A stretch of DNA of 64,000 nucleotides from Aureobasidium sp. EXF-3400 (Eukaryota > Ascomycota > Dothideomycetes > Dothideales > Saccotheciaceae). The position numbers were made by a program, and so were the translations under genes. The stretch's first letter is position 1, and every line of letters begins with the position of its first letter. Of the stretch, positions 11,167-22,507 are shown piece after piece. The stretch lies in NCBI GenBank assembly GCA_024195585.1, contig SWBL01000057.1, positions 1-64,000 of the forward strand, given 5' to 3'. Under the pieces are notes generated by a model. The model worked only from the letters and a program-made list of their open reading frames with translations, had not been told where the DNA came from and searched no databases.

Positions 11167-11687
11167 AGCAACTGCTCAGTGAAGGAGTGTTGTTTTTAGA
11201 GTTCCACGGCGAGCGAGCGTCATCACAAGACGACGCCCAAGTTGTCCGAGCGCCGGCTTTGGCTGGGGCTAAGTCCTCAAAAGATGAAATTGATTGCTGG
11301 CTTATCTTTGCATTCCGCAACCAAGTACAGTTTGAAGGTGATGTAAGAACGGAAGAGATCGCTCGACTGGAATCGCAAAGGTTTGTATGACTGACTCCGA
11401 TCACTATGACTGGTGAGGCTCACATGTGAAGCAATATTCAAGTATAAGAATTGACACTGCAAGATAATCAAAAAGTTCTTGGGCGTTTTAAACCCTTTGT
11501 CATTGTGATGTCCTTTCAAAGCTATGTACACGAAACCCTGAACGCATTCGGCCTGCCAATCTTCATTCCTTCAGGTGCGACGATAGAAAGAGACAAGCAG
11601 GTGCTGCCGACCACAGCAACGGAATCTCATGCTTGAAGCTTGGCAGTCCCAATGTACATCCAGAACCAGAGTCCAGTGCGGCGACAC

Positions 11688-13444
11688 CTACTCGTCGTCT
11701 TCGACACTGAGCTCGTACTTGGCCCATTGGCGTGCGGGAACCTTACGTCTGAACAGAATGTCGATCTCGCGGTATGAACGACCCTTGAACTCAGGCAAGA
11801 AGAAGTATGCGGTAATCAAGCAGAGCGCACCGGTAGCGCCCCAGACATAACCGCACTTGCCACCGAGGTTTCCGCCAGTAGGGTTGAGCATGTAGGAAGC
11901 AAGGAAGATACAAGGGATCTCCACGATGTAGTAGACACCACGGCCAAATCCAGTGGTGAGAGGTCTGAGACGGATAGCCGAGGTCTCTCCGATAATTGCA
12001 TATGAGATGGGAGCAGCGCCCAAGGTGAAGAGCACAGAGACAATAAGACCAAGCGATGCCTGTGCTAAGCTTGCTGCGTTAGATTTGCCGACGGAGCCTG
12101 CAACACCAAGAGCGAATAGCAAGACTGTGTTGACGAAAGAGCCCCAGAGGTAAATAGGACGACGACCGAAGTACGCGCTAAGGAACCAAGACAAGATAAC
12201 AGCGACGATTTGAAGCGCAGATGTGACCAGACCAAGGGTGAACGCGCCTTGGGAACTTAAACCAGCTTGTTCGAAGAAGTAGACGGCTTGGTTCGCGATC
12301 AAATTGCCTGTAAGGTTTTGTGCAGCGTAGACACCAGAGACGATAAGGGTGCGGTACAAGTCTGTGCCCTTGAACAATTCGAGATGACTTGGTTTCTTGG
12401 CGGTGGCTTCCATCTCGATAACTCTACGCATCATGGAAACGGTCTCCTCGGCATTGACGGAGCCCTTACCTCCGAGTCTTCTGGCAGAATGGGCGGCTTC
12501 CTCGTAACGGCCTTTGCGAGTCAACCACCACGGGGATTCGGGAGCAAAGAAAAGGAGAACTGCGAGTGGTGTAGGGAACAACCATTGGAGAGCAATCGGA
12601 ACTCTGTGCAAGGTTAGCTGAGTAATCAAGGGTATCGGATCGATGGCATAGCTCACCTGTATGCGGATTCGTTGTGGACCTTGTTGTAGCGGTAGGTAGC
12701 AGCACCAACGATGATACTACCAATTGCCCAGAACATCTGCAACATCTGAGTACCTTTAAGCAGAATTAGCACTCTCCTTCGCTAATTTGTTGCCTTTCTG
12801 AACTTACATGGCGCACGCAACTTGATGGGTACAATCTCCGAGCAATAGGCTGGTGCGTTGGCAATGAAGATACCCCAGGGAAGACCTTCGAGAATCTGAG
12901 CAGCGAAGAAAATCGGCAACGAGTTACCGAAGTAGAAGATGAAGATGAAGCCGTTCAAAGCCATCAAGCCACCCAAGGTAGCCCAGCGGTATCCGACGCG
13001 ACTGGTGATCGGGCCAGCGATCATGACGCCGATCAAGGCGCCAAGCTGACCGGAGACCTGGAGAGATGATTGCCACTTGGTCGCGATGACTTTTTGCCCA
13101 GTGTGATCAAGAATGCCGAAGGTATCCTTGAACTGTTGAAGAGCCATGAAATTGCCCATAAGGAAAACATCGTAGGATTCCATGATCTACCCTCGTGTTA
13201 GTCATGAGAATGCAAGTTCAGGTAGTTGTCCGTGACCTACAATGGTACAGGACATGACGAAAGCCCAAAAGGAGGCCATAGGGTAAGCTCGAACGGCCTC
13301 AAGCACCGTCATATTGTGCTCTGCATTTTCGGCCTCGATAGCATCGGCTTTCATCGCGTAGGCGGACTTCTCAAAGTCTTGGGCGGGTACATGCTCAACT
13401 TCCTCCGCGATCTGTTTGCCAGATCCGGGGTTGTAGTCGGCCAT
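11688..13444 (-). CDS. MFS sugar / alpha-glucoside (maltose-type) permease
   Basis: Twelve-helix major facilitator sugar porter of the fungal maltose/alpha-glucoside group, in the plasma membrane. Exons are 13444-13241, 13186-12808, 12753-12657 and 12603-11688, giving 1596 nt and 531 aa. Family marks are MESYDVFLMGNF, SRVGYRWATLGG, PESPWWLTRKGRYEEA, GRRPIYLWGSF and PEFKGRSYREIDILF. Residues 1-55 are a hydrophilic cytoplasmic N-terminus. Exon 3 is only 97 nt and joins APCTQMLQMFWAIGS to NESAYR. The substrate within the sugar group cannot be fixed by eye. The gene points away from the aminotransferase gene across a 1.5-kb spacer. Confidence 0.9.
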
Positions 13445-14830
13445 GCTGCTGGGTGCGAGTCTTAAGGATGGATAGTCGTCTGAGTCGTGACAGGGTCAAA
13501 GTGTGGTAGGGGAACCAAGGCGACTTGCGAGAAGATGAACAGGAGCCGATCGACATACTTATGTAGCTCAGGGAGGCCTGTAGAAATGTACCGCTAACGA
13601 TTCGGTTAAACCAACGGAAGATCTCGTGCTTAGCAAAGCTTGTCGATCTGAACAAGACTGGTTGACATGCATCTGTAACGTGGAGCGTGGAGGAGCTCCA
13701 CTGCTCCAGGCTCCATGGGGAAAAGAAGCGGGGTCGGAGTTTCGGGAATAGCGTTCGGTTGATGCTCACACTAACAGCCTTCCAATAAGGGTAATGAGGA
13801 TAACACGGCTGAATACACCCGGCGAGGGCGCACCCTTCACCGGAGCACACGCGTCATTTAACCGAGCACTTCGCCGAAAGGCTCTGCGGTCTCACACGAC
13901 GATGTCTGCCCGCCGGCGCCTGGATATCTAGATCTCGGTACGGAGTACACGATAGGCCGATATTGTCCGGCTGAAGATGGAGCTTCTTCTCGCTGCTGGC
14001 GCAAGACTGGCTGGACCCTCAATTGCGCGGATAGTGGAGAGTGGTGCTGCTCACAGGTCAGCTTGGCATAAGTACTGGAGACGAAGTCAGGTCGTAATGG
14101 TCAATCGGGTAAATCTGACCAATGATGCAAGACTCTCGGTACCTCTGAGATGACCGGTGGGTGGGATGCCGGTGGGCGAGAGGCCGTTGATGCACAAGAT
14201 AATCAAGGCGTCAAATCAATCGAGTTTCCAGAGAGTCTAGACGCGCAAAATCAAGAATGCAGATCTGAGCCGTGCAGGATGGTATACGTGGGGTGGAGTA
14301 CGGAGTACATTAGTGCAAAATGCGGGTTGGGGACAAAGCAAGAAGTGCAGAATCTCAGCCAGGCAGTCGCGTCTTCCAGGTTTGGTCATCTTTCTTCTTG
14401 GAGACTCCATCAACTTCACTTAGTCACGCACTTTCCTTTGCTTGCTCTCTTGGGTCCTGACTGGCGCGCTGGACGAACGGTCGACGGGATTGACTAAATC
14501 TTCATCACATGTCTCGACAGTGTCAAAATCGACACGGGCGCCAGATGACACCATCCATCTCGCGTACGAAATCCGACATGTGAAGGATACAAGCATGATC
14601 TTCCAGCTCGATCGAGAGATCAGAGAGACGAAACGAGCATGCAGACTCCAACCTGCATTGCCGACAACAGAGCTGCAGGATGAATCCCACAAGGTTATAC
14701 TCAGGACCACACCACTCACTTTCATGCCTTCGACCACTCGCTTTGTGCATAGGAACTGGTGATATGATCAGGCAGCAGAATAAATTCATGCAGGCGAAGT
14801 GGATTAACTCCGAACAGAGCAATCACGGCC
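13445..14830. other. Long divergent intergenic region
   Basis: No recognisable gene. Overlapping short frames on both strands (for example 13395-13850 minus, 14420-14762 both strands) have no known similarity. The stretch lies between the transporter (leftward) and the aminotransferase (rightward) and probably holds both promoters. Confidence 0.45.
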
Positions 14831-14840
14831 TGGAAACTCA

Positions 14841-14846
14841 TATAAA
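14841..14846 (+). promoter_or_regulatory. TATA box of the aminotransferase gene
   Basis: TATAAA about 115 bp upstream of Met 14960. Confidence 0.45.
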
Positions 14847-14959
14847 CCCCAGCACTGATTCAGCTCTCCCCAACAACGATCTCGTCTGGATCATCATACG
14901 TTACAAAGTCAACATTGCGGGTATTTGCCTTGAGCCCTTCGATTGAAGATCAAAAGCCG

Positions 14960-16291
14960 ATGCAGGAGCTTCCGGACACGGCCCTGGCAGCGCTCTCCGC
15001 TCGCGCAACCGCCTTTCACAGTACCACACCGGATAAATTATGGACCATTCTCAGCGATCTATGGAACCCTGAAACCAATCCTGAGGGCTATGTCACGCTC
15101 GGTGTAGCAGATAACGCCTTACTGCAAAACGAACTCGTCCAACGCATAAGCCAGTGCTCCAATGTCCCTATACCCTTCATAACATACAACAACGGACCTT
15201 CAGGATCTCTGCGATGCAAAACGGCAATCTCAAGATTTCTGAACTGCCATTTGAATCCGGTCGAAGCCATCAATATCGCCGATCTGGGTGTGACCAATGG
15301 GGTTTCCTCCGCAATAGAGCATTGTTCATGGGCAATTTGCGATCCTGGCGATGGAATTTTGCTCGGTCGACCGTACTATCGCGGCTTTGTTGGAGATCTT
15401 GGACTGCGTCCGAATGCTCGTGTCGTCCCTGTCAGTTTTGGTGCAGGAGATCCTCTGGATGTGGCCTCAGTCGCTCAATATGAACAAGCGATCCTCACCA
15501 GCTTACAACAAGGCGTCAAAATCAGAGCAATCATGCTTTGCAACCCGCACAATCCTCTAGGCCGTTGCTATTCAAGGACTTTTCTGATCCACCTGATGAA
15601 GCTTTGTCAGAAGTATCGCGTTCATCTGATCAGCGATGAGATCTATGCGTTATCGGTGTGGAGACATGACTCTAACGACTCAGAGTCCATGCAACCATTC
15701 ACATCAGTGCTTTCTATCGATACTACCGGTATTTTAGATCCAGCTCTACTCCATGTACTCTGGGGCACAAGCAAAGACTTTGGTGCAAATGGGCTACGCT
15801 GTGGTGTTGTCATTTCTCGGAACCACGCTTTGATTGAGGTTATCTCTGGACTCAGTATCCTTAGCTGCGTTTCTGGTCCTACTGAACATACCGTTTCTGA
15901 ACTCTTAGAGGACGACGAATTCACCGAGGCATATATCTCTTCCAACCGCAAGGCCTTGCTCGATGCATACGGATTTGTGGCGAAGACTCTGGATGGAATG
16001 GGTGTGCCTTACGCCACGACATCGAATGCTGCCTTATTCATTTGGTGTGATCTTCTGACGCCATTTCTACAACGGCAATCTGCAGAGCCTCATACAGTCA
16101 GAGATATGGATGAGTTGTGGTTAGCGAGTGCTGCTCTCGCACAAAAGCTAGATGATGCTCGTGTCCATGTGGGAGTCCCGGATCAATTCGGCAGTGAACA
16201 ACCAGGGTGGTTTCGTCTTACCATTTCGCGGCCGCGGGACCAGCTCCAAGAAGGTCTGGACAGAATCAAGAGAGTACTAAACGGGTTGTAA
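14960..16291 (+). CDS. ACC-synthase-like PLP-dependent aminotransferase (class I/II)
   Basis: Single-exon 443-aa fold-type-I PLP enzyme, closest to the 1-aminocyclopropane-1-carboxylate synthase-like group. That group acts on S-adenosylmethionine or, in many fungal members, performs transamination or elimination steps in specialised metabolism. Marks are the substrate/PLP ring region PYYRGFVGDL, CNPHNPLGRCY, the PLP-phenol contact SDEIYAL and the Schiff-base Lys in WGTSKDFGANGLRCG (Lys 272). The C-terminus carries GWFRLTISRP with the carboxylate-binding Arg. The start is the first ATG (14960); an open frame without ATG runs back to 14915. ACC formation cannot be separated from transamination by sequence reading alone. 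Confidence 0.88.
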   Translation: MQELPDTALAALSARATAFHSTTPDKLWTILSDLWNPETNPEGYVTLGVADNALLQNELVQRISQCSNVPIPFITYNNGPSGSLRCKTAISRFLNCHLNPVEAINIADLGVTNGVSSAIEHCSWAICDPGDGILLGRPYYRGFVGDLGLRPNARVVPVSFGAGDPLDVASVAQYEQAILTSLQQGVKIRAIMLCNPHNPLGRCYSRTFLIHLMKLCQKYRVHLISDEIYALSVWRHDSNDSESMQPFTSVLSIDTTGILDPALLHVLWGTSKDFGANGLRCGVVISRNHALIEVISGLSILSCVSGPTEHTVSELLEDDEFTEAYISSNRKALLDAYGFVAKTLDGMGVPYATTSNAALFIWCDLLTPFLQRQSAEPHTVRDMDELWLASAALAQKLDDARVHVGVPDQFGSEQPGWFRLTISRPRDQLQEGLDRIKRVLNGL

Positions 16292-16830
16292 GATTCGAAA
16301 TGAGAAAGACGGAGAGTATCTCTACCTATCAATAGTCAATGCAACTACGCGAGGCCGCACTACGCAGATCCGCATTGTGATCAAATTTTTCTCCAGTATA
16401 GTGGAGTGTAACTCGCTTTGCTATTCTCTACGGGACTCGGAAGCAAGAATATTTCGCCGCGCGAATCCTTTCTATAAGCTCTAGCGCTAATTATACTGAT
16501 GTTGCTGCTAGCAAGTAGAACGCTCTTGTGGTACTGCTGCCCCATCTCACGCTTCTCAAACTAGCTGACTGACACTACTGATTCGGGTAATGACGCCCAG
16601 AAAATGATGAACGCGGAAAATGGTGTGTCTAGATATGAACGCACTTGCTGCTGCCTCGGCCTGCAAGCACTGTATCATAACTCTGAAGCGGCCCGATGTC
16701 ATCTTGATCGGAGGCTGAACAACCAATGAAGACGTTGTAAGTGTTATTACTGTCGATAGTACGTGGATGAATGACATAAGGTCAGACCATCTGACAAAGA
16801 GGACTCTGAAATCTTCTAGCCGTACGCAGC
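16292..16830. other. Gene-free stretch
   Basis: No recognisable gene. The short minus-strand frame at 16556-16939 has no supporting similarity. Confidence 0.4.
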
Positions 16831-16839
16831 CATAAAAAG
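16831..16839 (+). promoter_or_regulatory. Possible TATA-like element for the candidate gene at 16911
   Basis: CATAAAAAG about 75 bp upstream of ATG 16911. A weak match listed only because of its spacing. Confidence 0.25.
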
Positions 16840-16910
16840 GCGCCAGAGTTCCATGTTTTCTTCCCAAACCGAAGCGCTCTCTCTCTTTTCGAACACACAC
16901 ATTCACAGCT

Positions 16911-17395
16911 ATGGCGAATACCTGGAATTTCTTCGGCAATACCGTCCTTTTTCGCTTCGCTGATTATATAACCACCGTAATCTTCAATGGGAATTGGGAA
17001 CATACCTACGATAGTCCATCTGAGGAAGGGTCTGTCAATGTCAGCGTCACCGAAATCGTCTTGAACAGAAACTTCCAACGGGTCATCCGTCCACGAGTTA
17101 GTGGAACCTGGCACCCAGGCGCCATTATAATGCTGGAAGGTGTGTAGACTAAGCACTCAAGAACATCCTCCATTATCAAGCTAATTCTACAACCAAAGGT
17201 CCTTACCAGGACACAACAGGTGACTTTATCAGACTTACGCAAGTCAGACCTGCGCCTGTAGCTGAGTCCTCCGATGGTACAAAGAGCCCGCTGAAGTTTG
17301 AACAAATTGAGGGAACGGGAATTGTTGCATATTCGCAAGCGAATTCCATTGAACGTATCAAGGCACTCCAGGAGGATCTTCGTCTTATGGGATGA
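16911..17395 (+). CDS. Candidate small two-exon gene, unknown function
   Basis: Candidate gene, not recognised. Exon 1 is 16911-17139 and exon 2 is 17199-17395. The 59-bp intron starts gtgtgt and ends ctaattctacaaccaaag, with a plausible branch CTAAT close to the acceptor. The product is 141 aa and reads through the junction as GAIIMLEG/PYQDTTGDFIRL. No signal peptide or membrane helix is seen. The minus strand across exon 1 is also open (16782-17156), so strand assignment is uncertain. A plus-strand frame continuing past the stop (17396-17519, GAPEEVNTAKSGLW) could mean a further exon or a frameshift. Confidence 0.35.
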
Positions 17396-17519
17396 AGGAG
17401 CACCGGAAGAGGTCAATACGGCTAAGAGCGGGTTGTGGATCATATCCTCGGAAGCTCAAGTGAGAATCGCCTGCTCAAATTATGCCTCAATCAAATCTTA
17501 TCTTGCGAATGTAAGCTAG

Positions 17520-19380
17520 CTGTGACCAAGAGATAATCGCTTATTAGAACCACATATCGAGAGCTGGAGAATCTTAACGGGAGGAAAGCACTAGAACGCC
17601 GGAATGATATGTTTTGCCTTAAGCAAAGCACTATACCACCATACTCCAGACCAGTTGCAAATACGATTGATCGACGGCCCAAATCCCTCAAGATATCGAT
17701 CAGCTCGCACAACCCACGTCTGGGCCCACCTGTATCCGATTGTTCGGCGCGCTTGCGAGGCTGGCTTGGCCACACATATAGCTGTGTGCGGGGTTGTGAT
17801 TCAACGTTGATACATAAGTCCATGGTTCTGCAGCTCCTGTCAATAACGACTATATCCTAACTTTAGTCTAGCGGAAAAAGAAATTACCACTACTCACGTC
17901 GTTCAGATCGAATTCCACCTTGCATCCGGAAACTCTATTCAAGCAGAATGAATTCTGCCCTTAGACCGTATGATAACCCGACAACCAGCGAGCATTGTGC
18001 TTGGGGCTGAGGCGCTCACGATCACAAGAATTATCTGTCCATACTTGCCATAGGTATCTAATAGAGACGTCATCCAAGAACAAAGAAGGAGATCTTACGG
18101 CGATCGGTCGTCGCTACTTCCCTGTGATGGTTTATACTGCACCACATATCACGTCTTGAGTCATAAAAATGCATGAGAAAGGTTTTTCGAAACATTTATA
18201 CGTATGAGCTGAGCTGTGCAACCAGGCTATTGAGCATCGCCTCTACACAGAGAGTGCTGGCTATAACGAACAGAAGCGTTTGAACTGAGACGGGGTCATT
18301 CTGAAGATGTCCCTATCAAGAAGATCGAACGTTGGTCGTGGTTTCGATGCAGCTCAGCTCCGGACAGCCAGCCCCGTATTTTATTTGGCGCTAGGTACTG
18401 TGAGGCCGCCGTTTACTGCAGGTCAAGGCGCAACGTGGCTCATGCGACTCAGCTGAATGGTTGAGCTGAATGCGCAGCTCACCTGACACGCGAGCTGAGA
18501 ATGAAGTTTTCTATCAACTGCCATTACTCTTGTGCAACGCAACCATGAACGCCACATTCAGATGGGCAAGTGACCGACAAATAACGGTCCAGACGACGAA
18601 CGGTTCGTCGCGGACCGTTCCGTCTCGTGTAGCTGCATCCCTCTTCTCCAACGCAGATCGTAGGATTACGAGTATAGTAGACTTCTTGCTTTGCACGTTT
18701 ATCAATATGTCTACGCCGTTCATCAGTTCATGGGATTCATGACCGACTGAACGGAAGCAACTGCGTCACCGACAAAGAAACCCATCTACGGAGCGAGATC
18801 CCTGCAGTCTGTAATGTCGGTACGCTGGCGACATGAAGCTAACGCATCCAAGGACAGCAGTGGCACCGAGACTGCTAACGATGACCGAATTATCAGCTGG
18901 TCAATTCGGTTCTCAGGTGTGTGCCTGACGAGGTCTTGGAAACAGTACTCGATCCACATCGTGGCCGCTGAGAGGAAAGAAGCGACTTTGCTCATAGAAG
19001 CGTTATCAGGACTCAGGCGGAAGCAATATGTTGCTCGCGAAATGATACGATCCAATGAGAATCCTTAGCATGCTGGGATCGCAGGCCAATCGAATCAGTT
19101 GACCGCGAATTGGCGGCGAGTATGTGGACTAGCTGGTTATCGTGTCCAAGCTGTTGGGAGAATGCTGTCCAATTCATCATGCAGAGGGAAGTGTCTCGTT
19201 TCCCTCATCGGTCGCTTGTAAGCTTTACTACCTGCTCAAATGAGAACTAGCCTCTGCCTTCCTCTTGAAACATCCCTGCGTCAATAGTGTACGAGACTAT
19301 TAGCTATAGGATGAAAATCAGGGATAGTCACAAGCGAGCTACATGGCCCGGGAACGACCCAACCGTAGGTTCCAATGGCA
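17520..19380. other. Long gene-poor stretch
   Basis: About 1.9 kb with only short overlapping frames (17491-17860, 18470-18742, 18786-19068). None is recognised, and no splice model could be built that improves them. No terminal repeats or transposase remnants were seen. Confidence 0.45.
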
Positions 19381-19388
19381 TATATAAG
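19381..19388 (+). promoter_or_regulatory. TATA box of the 501-aa gene
   Basis: TATATAAG 73-80 bp upstream of Met 19461. It lies inside the longer open frame that runs back to 19287, so it supports the downstream ATG as the true start. Confidence 0.6.
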
Positions 19389-19460
19389 AGTCTTGGACCT
19401 CAGGATACCACTGACTTCATCCAGCAATTCATATCAATACATCCAGAGCCTCCAGTCATA

Positions 19461-20966
19461 ATGCCTTCTTCGATCCCATACGACCCTAGTCTCGTCCTCG
19501 CAAGTGTCGTGACCATGGACACTCTCACAAACGTCGAAAACATATCGACCGCACAAGGTCCTGTGGATGCTGCACAGGATGCACTAAACTCGCTTATATC
19601 ATCGAAATACAGTCTGGATATGACAAAGACCGAGATCAAGAACCTGGGTGCCGATACTGGCCCTCTAGATACCGAGATGGCGAAGCTGACCGATTCGATA
19701 ACTGCGGCGGCAGTCGCCTATGCATCTGCGAAGCTGAAAGCCGAACCGGAGATTCAAAAGCTGCGAGACAACATCAGAAGCGTGCACGCCTCGATCGAAA
19801 GCCCAATCGACTATCTCAGGACTGAGATCAAGACCATGCCACTTGCTGCAGATACCATGAATATGGATGTCCAGTACTTCAGTTACGACAAGAACTCGCA
19901 GAACGCAGATACTTTTAGCGCCCAGATTGCTTCATACGTTTCGAAGAACGCAAGCTCAGTCATTGGCAGCCAATCTGCAAAGCTTGCCAACGCCGCTTCC
20001 GCTCAAGTCAGCGGTCAAGTCACCGCTCATGACATCGAAGGCACCCTCGTCGTGTCCGTCTCTTGCACCCACAAGAACGCCTCAATCCTTGCTCCATTTG
20101 TGCTGCAGATTGACAAAGCAATCAAAGTCTGGAATCATCTCTTCCCAGCCAAGAAGCTGGACCCTACTAGTCGTACCGCGATGGAAGGTATTGCTAGTAA
20201 TGAGAGCCAGGAAGACAAGGAGAAATTCAGCATCATCTCTGGAACAACTTTCGGGTCTAGTTTTGTCGGCATGGTACACGTCTTGAATTCTACAAGCACC
20301 CAAGTGGGTGAAACATTAACCGCCGCCGCCCAGTCTCTACAGGCGACTATGGACTCCGGTGCTTGGTTTGCAAAGGCTGGAGGTAAGACAGGTGTAGACG
20401 CCAAGTTTGGAAACGACGTGAAAAATCTACTCAGTCAGCAGAATGTAACGTCTCACGTCACATTGCTGTCGATGGGCGTCATCCCATCTATGGTGGCGAC
20501 AGACGTCAAATGGGCTGTCAAAGAGTTTTCCGATTTCGACCCTAGACAAAACATGGAACAGGTGGCTGTGTTACAGAACGCCACTTCAGCCAACCAGTCC
20601 TCCGTCGAATCCATGGCGGAAGCAGCCCGTACGGGCGAGCAATCTGCAGATCTGAAGGGCAAGACGATCCAATCGGCTCTAAGTGCTCTTGGTGATCTCG
20701 ACGACGTCAAGAACAAGGTTCTGGACATCAATTCTATGATGACAGCTCTGGAAGACTATCTCAAGAAGGCTTCGACGGGTGATTCAGGAGTCCCAATCAA
20801 CTATTATCTGAAAGATATTGATCAGAAGATGTTGGCTGAGATGTGGGTGGCAAAATACTTCCCCGGCCAGTTCATGGCAATCAAGTACGACGACTCCAAA
20901 GACTCGGCAACGAAAGGATCTGGAGGTGGTGAGGGCGATGTCGCTGTTGAGAAGGCTAAGCTTTGA
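19461..20966 (+). CDS. Uncharacterised 501-aa, largely helical protein
   Basis: Single-exon protein starting MPSSIPYDPSLVLASVV. Similar fungal proteins with an IPYDPSLVLG-type N-terminus exist but I know no established function. It has no signal peptide and almost no Cys. It is rich in Ala, Ser, Thr, Asp and Lys. Residues about 30-115 look like long amphipathic helices with coiled-coil character (TEMAKLTDSI-type heptads). A middle part (about 155-300) mixes beta-like stretches such as GTLVVSVSCTHKNASILAPF. Another helical part runs from about 370 to 450, and the tail is a Gly/Ser/Lys-rich disordered segment (TKGSGGGEGDVAVEK). A soluble helical-bundle protein is a fair inference; any pore-forming or structural role would be speculation. 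Confidence 0.85.
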   Translation: MPSSIPYDPSLVLASVVTMDTLTNVENISTAQGPVDAAQDALNSLISSKYSLDMTKTEIKNLGADTGPLDTEMAKLTDSITAAAVAYASAKLKAEPEIQKLRDNIRSVHASIESPIDYLRTEIKTMPLAADTMNMDVQYFSYDKNSQNADTFSAQIASYVSKNASSVIGSQSAKLANAASAQVSGQVTAHDIEGTLVVSVSCTHKNASILAPFVLQIDKAIKVWNHLFPAKKLDPTSRTAMEGIASNESQEDKEKFSIISGTTFGSSFVGMVHVLNSTSTQVGETLTAAAQSLQATMDSGAWFAKAGGKTGVDAKFGNDVKNLLSQQNVTSHVTLLSMGVIPSMVATDVKWAVKEFSDFDPRQNMEQVAVLQNATSANQSSVESMAEAARTGEQSADLKGKTIQSALSALGDLDDVKNKVLDINSMMTALEDYLKKASTGDSGVPINYYLKDIDQKMLAEMWVAKYFPGQFMAIKYDDSKDSATKGSGGGEGDVAVEKAKL

Positions 20967-21710
20967 TTGTTATTAGTCACGCGCATTTCTTTCCGTTGCT
21001 ACAAGAGCAGTAATTCACGTAAATATGAGATCAGCACCAAGCGTTTATGTCTTAGACAGCACTAATATAATGCAATTGCCCGTCTAGTGACACAAGATCT
21101 AGTTACCGCCAAGAAGCGTCATATGCTTCTACGAGGCATATTAGTATATAGTGGCCCATCCATACTCCTTGAAATCTCGGTGCATCACAAGATACTGCCC
21201 TGATCTAGGCAGATACTAGACACGATGTGTAGGAAGCTTGAATTCGAGGATCAAGGCAAAGAAAAGGGCGCACGTTCCGTCATCATATGAGCAGGATGGG
21301 TCAATCATACTAGTATCCGAGGGTATCTGGGGACGACCTGTTGAAGAGGTAAACTTCAAGCACAAGTCAACTCACAACCAAAACTATACTATCAAACCAG
21401 GCTACTTGACCCCTCCTAATACCGCCTCCATCTCTAAGGCTTATCAAGCTAACATACTATGACACCGCGCCCACTACCACTGTCTAAGCCGACTCTGTCT
21501 ACTGTATCCATACGGCTCGAAGCTCAAGGGATCTTTCTTTGTCGCTTTCCTCGACTAGAGGCACCTTTAGTCCTCGCGGCTTGCCCCACTGCTGTTTCGG
21601 TTAGAAATCATTGCGGGCCCCATCGCAACCTGTGAATGAGGTTTGATCAACTTCTTCCTTGACTATCAATTTGAACCTCCGTTCTGGCTTGCCATCTTGA
21701 GATCACCCTG
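20967..21710. other. Intergenic stretch
   Basis: 3' region of the 501-aa gene and upstream region of the acetyltransferase. The short frame 21238-21462 is not recognised. Confidence 0.5.
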
Positions 21711-22277
21711 ATGCAGGCCTCACAACAATCACAGAATATGGCGATTCCTCAGTCAAGGTCATTCGACATCCGCAAAGCCGCTCCAAAAGATGCGCAGGCG
21801 GTGGCAGAACTAGGCACCCATGTCTTCACAGTAACCTTCGGACCCAGCATGCAACCCACCAACCTCCAATCCTACCTCTCAGAAACCTACAGCAACTCAG
21901 CCACAGCCTCAGAGATTGACAATCCAGACAAGGACATGCTACTCGCAACCTCCACCTCAGACACCATCCTCGGTTTCGCCCTTATGACCCGAGGACCTCC
22001 TGAGCCTTGCATTGCAGATATCACAAAACAAGTGCAGCTGCAAATGATTTATTTACATCCTTCTGCACAAGGCCGTGGTATTGGGAAATTGTTGATTGAG
22101 AGTATTGAGGATGAGGCAAGGCAGCAAGGTTTTGAGAATTTGTGGTTGGCGGTTTATGAGAAGAATCACAAGGCTATTGGTATTTATGAGAAATTGGGGT
22201 TTAGGAAGGTTGGGACTCACGATTTTGTTACTGGGTCGGACGTGCAGACGGATTTGGTTATGCTTAAGGCGCTTTGA
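21711..22277 (+). CDS. GNAT-family N-acetyltransferase
   Basis: Single-exon 188-aa GCN5-related acetyltransferase that moves acetyl from acetyl-CoA to an amine. The fold is complete: residues about 18-50 form the first strand and helix (FDIRKAAPKDAQAVAEL), motif A is QMIYLHPSAQGRGIGKLLI with the Q/RxxGxG/A pyrophosphate loop, and motif B is NHKAIGIYEKLGFRKVG. The start is Met 21711; Met 21738 is an alternative. The substrate is unknown. The coding strand switches from C/A-rich to G/T-rich wobble use after about 22090. Confidence 0.92.
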   Translation: MQASQQSQNMAIPQSRSFDIRKAAPKDAQAVAELGTHVFTVTFGPSMQPTNLQSYLSETYSNSATASEIDNPDKDMLLATSTSDTILGFALMTRGPPEPCIADITKQVQLQMIYLHPSAQGRGIGKLLIESIEDEARQQGFENLWLAVYEKNHKAIGIYEKLGFRKVGTHDFVTGSDVQTDLVMLKAL

Positions 22278-22507
22278 GTAGGCAAGGCATGGTAGCAGGG
22301 CTTCACCACATTTCTACAAGAGGTCTAATTGTTCCATATCTCTTTGACACACACATTCATATCAAAGGTTTGACTTCGACAAGCTAGAGCAGATCGCTTT
22401 TACTGGACACGGCTAGAAAACGTTGAAGATGAGAACACATTATAAGTCTATTCGTCTATTACGTCTAAAATCATGTCGAGTTGAATCGACTAGTGCAGAA
22501 AAAGCAA

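Noticed and set aside
10778..11404. 208-codon minus-strand frame overlapping the kinase gene
   Set aside because: Out-of-frame shadow of the kinase coding region, Arg/Ser/His-rich, with no similarity.
13395..13850. 151-codon minus-strand frame upstream of the sugar permease
   Set aside because: Overlaps the permease start in another frame and has no similarity; most likely 5' UTR and promoter.
11688..16291. A complete secondary-metabolite cluster around the ACC-synthase-like gene
   Set aside because: No polyketide, peptide or terpene synthase, P450 or cluster regulator is present nearby.
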